Positions 52,634 to 61,267 of a DNA stretch of 64,000 nt are shown here, piece after piece. The DNA is taken from the NCBI GenBank assembly GCA_018242605.1, contig JAFEBP010000014.1, positions 1 to 64,000 of the forward strand, read 5' to 3'. This DNA comes from Planctomycetota bacterium (lineage in GTDB: Bacteria > Planctomycetota > Phycisphaerae > Phycisphaerales > UBA1924). Made by a program: the position numbers and the translations under genes. Positions within the stretch are counted from its first letter, which is position 1. Each line of letters begins with the position of its first letter. A model generated the notes under the pieces. That model made no database searches. It was not told the DNA's origin and was given only the letters and a program-made list of their open reading frames with translations.

Positions 52634-55087
52634 TCAGCGCGAGAGGCTGTTGAGTTTCGACTCGATCTGGTCCAGGCGTTCGCGCAGTTGGCGGTTTTCC
52701 ATAGTCAGGCGGTCGATCTCTCCCCGGGCTCCGCGGAGCGACTGTTCCGTGGACTTTTGGGCGTTGACGGATTCCTTGAGTCTGGAGTTGAGTTCCTTGA
52801 CTGCCGCGGCGGCGTAGATCGTGAGGGGGTGGGTATCCACCTGCAGGATGCTGCTGCCGTCGGCGAGCTTCTCGCCGCTGGGCTTGACGTGATCGGGGAA
52901 GACTTGTGCGAACTCCTGCGCGATGACGTTGAGATAACGGCGGTGCTCCAAGCCCGGGTGCGCGGCCAGGTATGAGGGTGTGTAGTCGAACGACACGAGG
53001 CGCACCTTGTCGAGCGTGTCGAGGGCGTTGGTGACGGAGCGGACGTTGGTCTTGATCCGAGCATCGGAGTTGGCGAGCCACGAGCCGGACGCGGTCTTGC
53101 TCGCGTTGCCTTCCACCTCCAGCCGGTTCGCGGTGGGAACCCGGGCGATGCCCACGAGGCCGGTGGTGCCGGTGATGATGACGCGATCGCCCACGCCCGA
53201 CTCGGCGATGCGGAACGTGTCGTCGGCGCTGGCGATGCCGATGTGGAAGGACTTGCCGCCGGCGGAGGTGTCCTGCCAGCGAAGGGTGGGGCTCGCTGTA
53301 GACGCCAGGTGCAACAGGGTGGCGGGAGTGACGGTGCCGATTCCCACCGAGCCGTCGACGTAGAGGACGCTGTCGGCGGGGTTGACGGGAGCGAACATCG
53401 AGATGCCCCCGCCCACCGGGTTCAGGCGCAGGTTGTTGGCCGATCCATCGGCCAAGACCGACTGGATGCCCTGGTACGCGAACCTCATTCCCTGACCGGT
53501 GGAGAGGGTGACGGCGAAGTCGCCGCCCGTGACCGCCGCGGTCGTGCCGGTGATCAGGTTCGAACTCAGCACGTGCAGGCGGGTAGTGGGCGTGATGCCG
53601 ACACCGACGTTGCCGGTGGCGTCGACCTGAACAACATCCGCGGGCGAGCCGTCTGAGGCATCCAGAGAGCTGATGCTGTGAGAGTGATCGCTGCGTGCCG
53701 CGGTGTTCGCTACTCCGTTGCCCGCGAACGCCACATTGAGCGTGGCGGTTCCTGAGGTGCTTCCGCCGGTCAGCCCGGTCCCCGCGACGACGGCGGTGAT
53801 GTCGCCTCCGCTGTCGTTGTCGACGCCGTCGGCGAATCCGCTGGGGATGTTGAGCAGTTCGGACCAGTTGTGGGTGTGGTCGCTCCTCGCGGCGGTGGCC
53901 AGCACGCCGCTGGTGCCGAACGCGACGCTGAGCGTGGCGGAGCCGGAAGCGCTGCCGCCGATCAAGCCCGGGCCGGCGACGACGGCGGTGATGTCGCCTC
54001 CGCTGTCGTTGTCGACGCCGTCGGCGAAGCCGGGCGGGATCCCGATCAGTCCGCTCCAGGAGGCGGAAGAGGCGGAGTCTGCGGTGAGGCTTCGGTCGGC
54101 GGTGTAGGAGTGGTGCGCCATCGGCGCGGCTGTGAGGGGCTGGCGGGGGGACAGGGCCGTGAACGAACCGCTCCCCGCCGGCGCCACCTCGATGGCGAGC
54201 CAGCGGGCGTTGCCGTCGAACATCACGCCTTCGAAGGGCAGTTGCACGGTGAATCGACCGTCAACGAGTGCCACGTTTGTCGCGAGCGCTGTCGGGCCGA
54301 TCTGGCTTCCGCCGACGGATGAACTCAACAACCGGAACCGCAGGTCAACCGGCCCGGCGGCGGGCGCGTCGGCTTCCTTGAGCTCGCCCTGGTAGGTGAT
54401 GCCGCCGTTGGTGCCCGAGGCGCGGATCATCTCATACCCCAAGGCCCCGCCCGACGCGTTCCAATCGGTCGGAGGGATCGCGGCGGAGCCGAGGTTGTTG
54501 AGATCGAGCGTCGAGGAACTCACCGCGTACCACAATCTTCCTGCGACATAGGAGGGCTGTGCGTCGATGCGAATGGGGAACTGCGAGGCGTTGGCCGTCA
54601 CGACGAAACCCACAAAGAACTTGCCGTTCACGCTGACCGGCGAGTCGAGCAGGTATTCGTTGAAGATGTTGGAAGACGCATTGGCCCCCACGACGTTTTT
54701 CACCGCCAACAGAACGGCATCGGTCGGGTTGCCGTCGTCGTTTGGATCTTCCCACACACACACGCGGGCCGCCATGCCGTTGCATCCGCCGCCCCAGGCG
54801 ATGGATACCGAAGTGATGTACTCGGCCCCCGGCACCGATGCGTATTGCGCCAACATCGCGTACTCGCCTGTGACATTAAACCGATAGTTGTTCTCCCCCG
54901 CACCGTCGTCCCATTGGTATGTCGCGGCCCGCGACGAGTACCCGCCTCCGCCGGGGACGAAGTTGGGATCAGCCACGACCAACTGCCCGTGCGCGGCGGC
55001 GCAGCACGTGAGGGCGATCAAGGGCGCGGCGGCGCGCCGCCAGGGCCGCAAGACGCGAGCGAGCCGGCAACAGTTCATTGGATACAT
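52634..55087 (-). CDS. Secreted protein with peptidase-S74 chaperone domain
   Basis: 817 residues. The ATG at 55087 has GAGGAG upstream and opens a signal peptide (ending ALTCCAAAHGQ). It has an N-terminal beta domain (~30-270) with Cys pairs, then a segment of fiber-type repeats twice containing FADGVDNDSGGDITAVVAG.GL.GG and ARSDH(T/S)H (about 375-480). Next come VGVG...VGIGT repeats. The C-terminal intramolecular chaperone SDARIKTNVRSVTNALDTLDKVRLVSFDYTP (about 680-710) with a final coiled coil (~760-815) follows. S74 domains help trimerise tail fibers and then cut themselves off. Here the protein is a surface fiber, perhaps adhesive. Confidence 0.85.
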   Translation of the reverse strand: MYPMNCCRLARVLRPWRRAAAPLIALTCCAAAHGQLVVADPNFVPGGGGYSSRAATYQWDDGAGENNYRFNVTGEYAMLAQYASVPGAEYITSVSIAWGGGCNGMAARVCVWEDPNDDGNPTDAVLLAVKNVVGANASSNIFNEYLLDSPVSVNGKFFVGFVVTANASQFPIRIDAQPSYVAGRLWYAVSSSTLDLNNLGSAAIPPTDWNASGGALGYEMIRASGTNGGITYQGELKEADAPAAGPVDLRFRLLSSSVGGSQIGPTALATNVALVDGRFTVQLPFEGVMFDGNARWLAIEVAPAGSGSFTALSPRQPLTAAPMAHHSYTADRSLTADSASSASWSGLIGIPPGFADGVDNDSGGDITAVVAGPGLIGGSASGSATLSVAFGTSGVLATAARSDHTHNWSELLNIPSGFADGVDNDSGGDITAVVAGTGLTGGSTSGTATLNVAFAGNGVANTAARSDHSHSISSLDASDGSPADVVQVDATGNVGVGITPTTRLHVLSSNLITGTTAAVTGGDFAVTLSTGQGMRFAYQGIQSVLADGSANNLRLNPVGGGISMFAPVNPADSVLYVDGSVGIGTVTPATLLHLASTASPTLRWQDTSAGGKSFHIGIASADDTFRIAESGVGDRVIITGTTGLVGIARVPTANRLEVEGNASKTASGSWLANSDARIKTNVRSVTNALDTLDKVRLVSFDYTPSYLAAHPGLEHRRYLNVIAQEFAQVFPDHVKPSGEKLADGSSILQVDTHPLTIYAAAAVKELNSRLKESVNAQKSTEQSLRGARGEIDRLTMENRQLRERLDQIESKLNSLSR

Positions 55088-55414
55088 TAAAATCTCCTCT
55101 TCGTTGTGCCCGCCGATGGGAGTGCGCACCACCACCATGGGCCTGCGGGTGATCCGATTTCAGGCGAGGTTGACAGCACCGGAGCGTGGATGTGAGCCCA
55201 CACGAAGTGGTCGAGCGCCAGCGGGAGCGAGACCACCCCCGTCTGCGCTTGACGCGTTGTAGTCGGCGGATCAACGGACCCGCGCGTAGTAGTTCCAGTC
55301 TTGCGACTTGGGACCCCCGTGTCAATAGAATTTACTGGGTTATGGCCTCAATTTGCGTCCCGGCGGACGCGCCGAGCCGCCCGTTCCGCGTCGACCACCT
55401 ACCCTTTCCCCCAC
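55088..55414. other. Intergenic region upstream of miaB
   Basis: 327 bp between divergent genes. It contains the Shine-Dalgarno of the S74 gene (minus strand) at its left end. No clear promoter or hairpin is seen. The open frame continues upstream of the miaB ATG without conservation. Confidence 0.4.
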
Positions 55415-57127
55415 ATGCCCCGCGAGGTGTATCTTGAAACATTCGGTTGCCAGATGAACGAGCTTGATTCGGAGCTCGTCGGCGGCCAGTTGCGCGCGCT
55501 GGGGTACCGCTTCACGCAGAACCGCGATCAGGCGGACATCGTGCTGTACAACACCTGTTCGGTGCGCGAGCACGCGGAGCAGAAGGTCTGGTCGCGGCTG
55601 GGCGAACTCGTGGAGCGCAAGAAGGCGGAGCCCTCCCTGGTCGTCGGCGTGCTGGGGTGCCTGGCGGAGCGCGACGGCACCGACCTCATGCGGCGCATGC
55701 CCGTGGTGGACGTGATGGTGGGGCCGGGCGAACTCGACAAGCTCCCCGCGCTTCTGGACAACGCCGTCAAGACGCGCGAGTCGATGCTCGCCGAGGGCGT
55801 TGACCCCGGCCGGGGCGTCCCCAAGAGCGCGCGGCTCGCCGCGCTGCAGGGCAACACCTCGCGCCGCAGCGCCACGCTGGCCGCCGCGGCGGACACGCTC
55901 GAGCTGCTCGATCTGTCCCGTGCGGTCTCGCCGCTGGACGACACCCAGGGCCCGCAGCGCTCTGCCTATGTGCGCGTCACGCGCGGCTGCAACAAGTTCT
56001 GTACGTACTGCGTCGTGCCCTTCACCCGCGGGGCCGAGGTGCACCGTCCGCCCGAGCACATCATCGACGAGTGCAAGAAGCTGGCCGACTCGGGCGTGAT
56101 CGAGATCACGCTGCTGGGCCAGACCGTGAACCATTACCGCTTCGAGCACGGCGCCGCCGTGACGGTGAACGGCTTCGTGCAGCCGCAGAAGGGCCGGTCG
56201 TACAGCGGGGGGCACCGGCGCGATCCGTTCGCCGGCGCCAACGTCACCACGTTCGCCGATCTGCTGCGGCGCATCCACGACGAGGTGCCCTCGATCCTGC
56301 GTCTTCGCTTCGTCACCAGCTATCCGCGGGATTTCGGCGATGACGTGCTCGAGGTGATCCGCGATCACCCGCGCATCTGCCGCTACCTGCACGTGCCGGC
56401 GCAGTCGGGGAGCAACCGCATGCTCGCGGCGATGAACCGGGGCTACACGGTGGAGGAGTACACCGAGTTCCTCGATCGCGCCCGCGCCCACCTGCACGAG
56501 CCGCACAAGGGCCGCCCCTGCGAGATCTCCGGGGATTTCATCGTCGGGTTCCCCGGCGAGACCGACGAGGACTTTGAAGCCACCAAGGCGCTGGTGCGCC
56601 GGGCGCGGTACAAGAACGCGTTCATCTTCAAGTACTCGCCGCGACCCGGCACGGTGGCGTTCGAGAAGCTGCCCGACGACATCCCAGACGCGGTGAAGCG
56701 ACGCCGCAACAACGAGCTGCTCGCGTTGCAGGGAGAGATCTCCGCCGAGCAAGCCCGCGCGTACGTGGGGCTGGAGATGCCGATCCTGGTGGAAGGCCAC
56801 AGCGTGCGCGAACGCAAGAAGCAAGCCGCGGCGGGCGCGTGCGGCGATGCGCCCCGGGGCATCTCGCTCACGGTGAACGGCGCGAGCGTCGAGCCGGCCC
56901 ACGGCCACGGCTCGGCCTGCGCCATCGATGACGAGCCCGAGCCCGCTCCCCCGCAAGTTCCCGGGGTGGATGTGCAGCTCAGCGGCCGCACGGATACAGA
57001 CATGATCGTCGTGTTCAATGCGCCCGCGCGTGACGTGGGCGCCATGGTGGGCACGACGATGCGGGTCCGGATCCTTTCCGCGACGGCGTTGGCCCTCGTC
57101 GGTGAGGCCGTCGTTCCCAACCAGTAA
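55415..57127 (+). CDS. miaB: tRNA-2-methylthio-N6-dimethylallyladenosine synthase
   Basis: 570 residues. The N-terminal UPF0004 domain has MPREVYLETFGCQMNELDSE (Cys12), TCSVRE (Cys48) and GCLAE (Cys82). The radical-SAM domain has RGCNKFCTYCVVPFTRG (Cys192, 196, 199). A TRAM domain ends the protein (ALALVGEAVV). MiaB adds the methylthio group to A37 of tRNAs reading UNN codons. It is ~100 residues longer than usual through an insertion at about 240-280 and another, Ala/Gly/His-rich, in the TRAM domain at about 470-530. Confidence 0.96.
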   Translation: MPREVYLETFGCQMNELDSELVGGQLRALGYRFTQNRDQADIVLYNTCSVREHAEQKVWSRLGELVERKKAEPSLVVGVLGCLAERDGTDLMRRMPVVDVMVGPGELDKLPALLDNAVKTRESMLAEGVDPGRGVPKSARLAALQGNTSRRSATLAAAADTLELLDLSRAVSPLDDTQGPQRSAYVRVTRGCNKFCTYCVVPFTRGAEVHRPPEHIIDECKKLADSGVIEITLLGQTVNHYRFEHGAAVTVNGFVQPQKGRSYSGGHRRDPFAGANVTTFADLLRRIHDEVPSILRLRFVTSYPRDFGDDVLEVIRDHPRICRYLHVPAQSGSNRMLAAMNRGYTVEEYTEFLDRARAHLHEPHKGRPCEISGDFIVGFPGETDEDFEATKALVRRARYKNAFIFKYSPRPGTVAFEKLPDDIPDAVKRRRNNELLALQGEISAEQARAYVGLEMPILVEGHSVRERKKQAAAGACGDAPRGISLTVNGASVEPAHGHGSACAIDDEPEPAPPQVPGVDVQLSGRTDTDMIVVFNAPARDVGAMVGTTMRVRILSATALALVGEAVVPNQ

Positions 57128-57180
57128 GCGTCTGTGCGCCATGGCGTGCGCACCCGCGACCAGATCAGACACACTCCGCC

Positions 57181-58137
57181 ATGTCCACGCCAGCAACACC
57201 CCAACCGATGACCACTCCACCCGCACCCGCTCAGCCCGACGGGGCGGAGATCCAGCGCGCCATCGAGGTTCTCTCCGCCGTGGGCCCGCAGAAGCTCCAA
57301 TCCTGGGGCTGGCTCTTCCGGCCGATGAGCTACTACATGCCGCACAACGACACGCGGTTCCTCAACGAGAACCGCGACCTGTGGACGGGCCCGCAGGAGA
57401 CCCGCGACATCGACTGGAACATCGACCACCAGATGTCCGTCGCCGCGGAGGTCGGCCGGCACGTGCTGGAACTGTCGGACATCCCCAAGACGACGGAGAC
57501 GGTCGGCGAGTTCGCCTGGGGCAACCCGTTCTGGAACAACGCCGACGCGCTGGTGCAGTACGGCCTGGTCCGCTCGCGCAAGCCCCGGCGGATCATCGAA
57601 GTGGGCTGCGGATGGTCGAGCCTGCTGCTGGCCAAGGCCGTCACTCGCAATGACACCGAGCGGGGCGGCGAGCCCACGGTGGTCACGCAGATCGAGCCCT
57701 TCCCGCGACGGGCCGTGCTCGCGGCGCTGCCCAACTCGTGGAAACTGCACGAGTCGATCCTGCAGCGGGCCCCGCTCGAGCTCTTCGACACGCTGGAAGC
57801 CGGCGATTTGCTGTTTTATGACGGGTCGCACGTGGCCAAGACCGCCAGCGACGTGAACTGGTTCTTCTTCCGGGTTCTGCCGCGCCTCAAGCCCGGCGTG
57901 CTCATCCACATCCACGATATCTTCCTGCCGTTTGATTACCCCGAGCAGTGGATCTTCGAGCGCGGCCAGACGTGGAACGAGCAGTACGTGCTCCAGGCCT
58001 TTCTCATGAACAACCCGAGCTACCGGGTGGAGATCGCCAACCGGTACCTGTGCACGTACAAGCACAAGGAACTCGAAGCGCTGTACCAGGGCGTCCAGCC
58101 GACGATCGGCTGCTCGTTCTGGATGCTCAAGCGATAG
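57181..58137 (+). CDS. Class I SAM-dependent methyltransferase
   Basis: 318 residues. The SAM-binding motif I is RRIIEVGCGWSSLLLAK (about 136-152), followed by QIEPFPRR, DLLFYDGSHVAKTASDV and VLIHIHDIFLPFDYP. This is the Methyltransf_24 pattern, found in surface-glycan and O-methyltransferases. The N-terminal ~100 residues carry an extra segment (SYYMPHNDTRFLNENRDLW). The substrate cannot be read from the sequence. It lies 53 bp after miaB. Confidence 0.85.
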   Translation: MSTPATPQPMTTPPAPAQPDGAEIQRAIEVLSAVGPQKLQSWGWLFRPMSYYMPHNDTRFLNENRDLWTGPQETRDIDWNIDHQMSVAAEVGRHVLELSDIPKTTETVGEFAWGNPFWNNADALVQYGLVRSRKPRRIIEVGCGWSSLLLAKAVTRNDTERGGEPTVVTQIEPFPRRAVLAALPNSWKLHESILQRAPLELFDTLEAGDLLFYDGSHVAKTASDVNWFFFRVLPRLKPGVLIHIHDIFLPFDYPEQWIFERGQTWNEQYVLQAFLMNNPSYRVEIANRYLCTYKHKELEALYQGVQPTIGCSFWMLKR

Positions 58138-58170
58138 CGCACCCTCGGCCCGCCCTCTACCCTTGCCATC

Positions 58171-59526
58171 ATGCCCCGTACCTGCGTCATTTCCGGTTTG
58201 GGAGTACTCAGCGGCTGCGGCGCCGGCGCCGAGGCGCTCTGGTCCGCCCTTCTGTCGGGCACTTCCGCGATCAAGCCCATGCGGCGCATCGCGGCGGGCG
58301 CGGGCGGCTGCGCCCTGGCCAGTGAAGTCCCCGAGAGCCTGGGGGCCAAGGACTACGTTCCCAAGGGGTACCGCAAGGCGGTCAAGGTCATGGCCCGCGA
58401 CACCGAGCTCGCCGTGATCGCCGCGTCATTGGCCGTGAAGGATGCCGGCCTCACGACGCGCGCGGACGAGACCGGCACGACCACAATTGCCTCCGAGCGT
58501 CTGGGGTGCCAGATCGGCGCGGGGTTGATCCCCGGCGAAGTCCCCGAGCTGGCGATGGCGTTCGCGACGGCGTGCGACCCCGCCGCGGCGAACGAAGCGT
58601 CCCCGCACGGCTTCAGCATCAAGGCCTGGGGCACGATCGGCGAAGAAGCGGGCGCCAAGGGGGGCATGAACAACCTGACGCCGCTGTGGCTGCTCAAGTT
58701 CCTGCCGAACATGCTGGCGTGCCACGTGACGATTTTGCACGGGGCCGAGGGGCCCAGCAACACGCACACCTGCTCGGAGGCGAGCGGCCTGCTGAGCCTG
58801 GGCGAGACGTGCCGCGTGATTGAGCGTGGCGGGGCCGACGCGTGCTTCAGCGGCGGGGCCGAGTCGAAGGTCAACCTCATGGGCACGGTGCGCAACGAAC
58901 TGCTGGGCCGGCTGGCGGCATCCGCCGCGACCGACGCCCCCGGCGACGTGCTGCGTCCGTACGACCCTACTTCGCGGGGGGCGATCCCCGGAGAGGGCGC
59001 GGGGATTCTGATCGTTGAGGAATCAAGCCACGCGAACGCCCGCGGCGCCCGGGCGTACGCCCGTGTGCTGGGCTTCGGTGCGGCGCAGTCCGTGACGGGC
59101 ATCCAGAGCATGCCGGGCAAGGGCGGCCAGTCCGGTCGCGGTTTGGCGCTGGCCATCCGAGCCGCCTTGCGTGACGCGTCCGTCACGGCCGACCAGATCG
59201 ACGTGGTGATTCCCCAGGCCCTGGGCCTTGCGGCGAACGACGCGGCGGAACTCGCGGCCCTGCGCGACGTGTTCGGCCCGCGGCTTGATTCCCTGCCGCT
59301 CGTGCTGCTGACGCCGTTCGTCGGCGACTGCGCTGCCGGCGCGGGCGGGTTGGCCGCGGCGGTCGCGTCTCTGTGCCTGCACCACGGACGTGTGCCTCCC
59401 GTGGCCGTCACGGTGGGTGCGTCGGGCGTGCGGCCGTGGGCCGGGTCCGTGAAGCCCGGGCGTGTGCTCGTGTGCACTTCGTCGTTGGCCGGCCAGAACG
59501 CCGCGATGGTTTTCGGCTCTGTGTAA
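58171..59526 (+). CDS. Ketosynthase-like protein lacking catalytic His residues
   Basis: 451 residues with the thiolase fold of beta-ketoacyl-ACP synthase II. It has MPRTCVISGLGVLSGCGAGA at the start, the nucleophile context THTCSEASGL (Cys201), SGGAESKV and DPTSRGAIPGEGAGILIVEE. The two catalytic histidines are gone: the HGTGT position reads QALGL (about 349-353), and the GH.LGAAG position reads GDCAAGAGG (about 385-393). It therefore cannot do normal Claisen condensation the usual way. It might act as a chain-length-type partner, an acyltransferase or a decarboxylase. It lies upstream of mcsA in the same direction. Confidence 0.85.
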   Translation: MPRTCVISGLGVLSGCGAGAEALWSALLSGTSAIKPMRRIAAGAGGCALASEVPESLGAKDYVPKGYRKAVKVMARDTELAVIAASLAVKDAGLTTRADETGTTTIASERLGCQIGAGLIPGEVPELAMAFATACDPAAANEASPHGFSIKAWGTIGEEAGAKGGMNNLTPLWLLKFLPNMLACHVTILHGAEGPSNTHTCSEASGLLSLGETCRVIERGGADACFSGGAESKVNLMGTVRNELLGRLAASAATDAPGDVLRPYDPTSRGAIPGEGAGILIVEESSHANARGARAYARVLGFGAAQSVTGIQSMPGKGGQSGRGLALAIRAALRDASVTADQIDVVIPQALGLAANDAAELAALRDVFGPRLDSLPLVLLTPFVGDCAAGAGGLAAAVASLCLHHGRVPPVAVTVGASGVRPWAGSVKPGRVLVCTSSLAGQNAAMVFGSV

Positions 59527-59593
59527 CAGCGATCGATCTCCCCCGTTCTTGTGGCCCGGCGCCGGCCCGGCCCGTACGCATAAAGTACTCCGG

Positions 59594-60139
59594 ATGAAGT
59601 GCGACCTCTGCAACAACGAGGCTTCGGTCCACGAGGTCACCGTCCGCAACGGCGTGAAGTTCGAGCGCAACCTGTGCGAGTCGTGCGCGGCGCAGCACGG
59701 GCTGGAATCGCAGGGCGGTGGCCCCATCGCTGAGATCATCAAGCAGTTCATGGCGCCGGGCGGTTCGGCGGTCGCGGTCCCCGTGGTGCCGGGCGGCCAG
59801 CGGGTGGCGGTGTGTCCTTCGTGCCGCATGACATTCAACGAGTTCAAGCAGGGCGGGCTGCTGGGCTGCCCGGAGTGCTACCGCGCCTTTGAAGCACAAC
59901 TGGGGCCGTTGCTGGAGCGGGCCCACGAGGGTGCGATCGCCCACGCGGGCAAGTCGCCGCGGCGGCAGGGCGCGCCGGTGGCGCGCCCCACGGGCCTATC
60001 CCTGGCGGAGCGGGCGATGCGGCTCGAGGCCCTGCACAAGCAGTTGGAGCAAGCCGTCCGGAGCGAGCAGTACGAGATCGCCGCGAAAGTGCGGGACGAG
60101 ATCAAGCGGATGGGCGACGCGCCGGGGGCCCAGCCATGA
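59594..60139 (+). CDS. mcsA: McsA-like activator with UVR motif
   Basis: 181 residues. Four zinc knuckles: MKCDLC, NLCESC, VCPSC and GCPEC. They are followed by a UVR motif (LEALHKQLEQAVRSEQYEIAAKVRDEIK, about 144-171). This is the architecture of McsA, the activator of the protein arginine kinase McsB, which tags proteins for ClpCP degradation. Its last codons overlap mcsB by 4 bp. Confidence 0.93.
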   Translation: MKCDLCNNEASVHEVTVRNGVKFERNLCESCAAQHGLESQGGGPIAEIIKQFMAPGGSAVAVPVVPGGQRVAVCPSCRMTFNEFKQGGLLGCPECYRAFEAQLGPLLERAHEGAIAHAGKSPRRQGAPVARPTGLSLAERAMRLEALHKQLEQAVRSEQYEIAAKVRDEIKRMGDAPGAQP

Positions 60140-61263
60140 GCGATGCGCGGCCGCCCCAGCCCCCGCAGCCGCCCCCACCGGCGGATGTGCTGCCCGAGTG
60201 GCTCAAGAACGAGGGCGACGGGCCCGATGTGGTGCTGTCATCGCGTGTGCGGCTGGCGCGCAACCTCGCCGGCCAGCCGTTCGTCTCCAAGGCGTCACGC
60301 AAGGATCGGCAGTGCAGCCTCGAGCGTTGCCGAGATCGCGCCCTGCACGCGGCGCTGGCCCCGCGGTTGATCTGGTACGACCTGCACCTGACGCCCCCGC
60401 TGGAACGCGCGATGCTGGTGGAGCGGCACCTCATCTCCAAGCAACTGGCCAAGGGCCGGGGCGGTTCGTCGGTCACCGGCGAAGACCCGCGCGGCGTGGC
60501 CATCGCGCTGCCGGACGAGCGGCTCTCGATCATGGTCAACGAGGAGGACCACCTGAGGATCCAGGCGATCCGCAGCGGCCTGGCGCTGGGCGAAGCGTGG
60601 GCGGATTGTGACGCCGCGGATGACAAGATGGAGGCCGGGCTCGACCTGGCCTACTCGCAGCGTTTCGGGTATCTCACAGCGTGCCCGACGAACGTGGGCA
60701 CGGGCCTGCGGATGAGCGTGATGCTGCACCTCCCCGGGCTGCGGGTGACGGGCGAGATCGACAAGGTGAAGCGCGCCGCGGCGGACATGTGCCTGGCGGT
60801 GCGCGGGTTCTACGGCGAGGGATCAGAAGCGATCGGCGACCTGTTCCAGTTGAGCAACCAGACGACGATGGGCAAGACCGAGGCGGCGATCCTGCGCGAC
60901 ATGGAACGGGAGATCGTGCCCCGCATCGTGGAGTACGAGCGTGCCAGCCGCAAGGAGCTGTTGGGCCGTCGACGGGTGGGCGTGGAAGATCAGATCATGC
61001 GGGCCTGGGGCCTGCTGACCCACGCGCGGCTGCTGGCCACCGAAGAGGCGATGCAGGCCCTGAGCCTGGCCCGCCTGGGGGTGCTGATGGGCATCATCCG
61101 CGGCCGCGGCAACGCGCCGGTTGATCCGCGGGCCATCAACCAGTTGATGCTGCTCGTGCAGCCGGCGCACCTGCAGCGTGCGGTGGGGCGCGAGCTTGAC
61201 CAGGAGCAACGGCGGCTGGCGCGGGCCTCGCTCGTGCGGGCGCGGCTGGCGGTGGTGGGCTGA
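60136..61263 (+). CDS. mcsB: Protein arginine kinase McsB
   Basis: 375 residues. The guanido-kinase core has VVLSSRVRLARNL (about 32-44), NEEDHLRIQ (135-143) and CPTNVGTGLR with the active-site Cys183. The size (~370 residues) matches McsB of Firmicutes. McsB phosphorylates arginines in misfolded proteins and marks them for the ClpC protease. It overlaps mcsA (ATGA), so the pair is translationally coupled. It ends 4 bp from the convergent kinase gene. A Pro-rich N-terminal extension of ~18 residues is unusual. Confidence 0.95.
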   Translation: MSDARPPQPPQPPPPADVLPEWLKNEGDGPDVVLSSRVRLARNLAGQPFVSKASRKDRQCSLERCRDRALHAALAPRLIWYDLHLTPPLERAMLVERHLISKQLAKGRGGSSVTGEDPRGVAIALPDERLSIMVNEEDHLRIQAIRSGLALGEAWADCDAADDKMEAGLDLAYSQRFGYLTACPTNVGTGLRMSVMLHLPGLRVTGEIDKVKRAAADMCLAVRGFYGEGSEAIGDLFQLSNQTTMGKTEAAILRDMEREIVPRIVEYERASRKELLGRRRVGVEDQIMRAWGLLTHARLLATEEAMQALSLARLGVLMGIIRGRGNAPVDPRAINQLMLLVQPAHLQRAVGRELDQEQRRLARASLVRARLAVVG

Positions 61264-61267
61264 CGAT

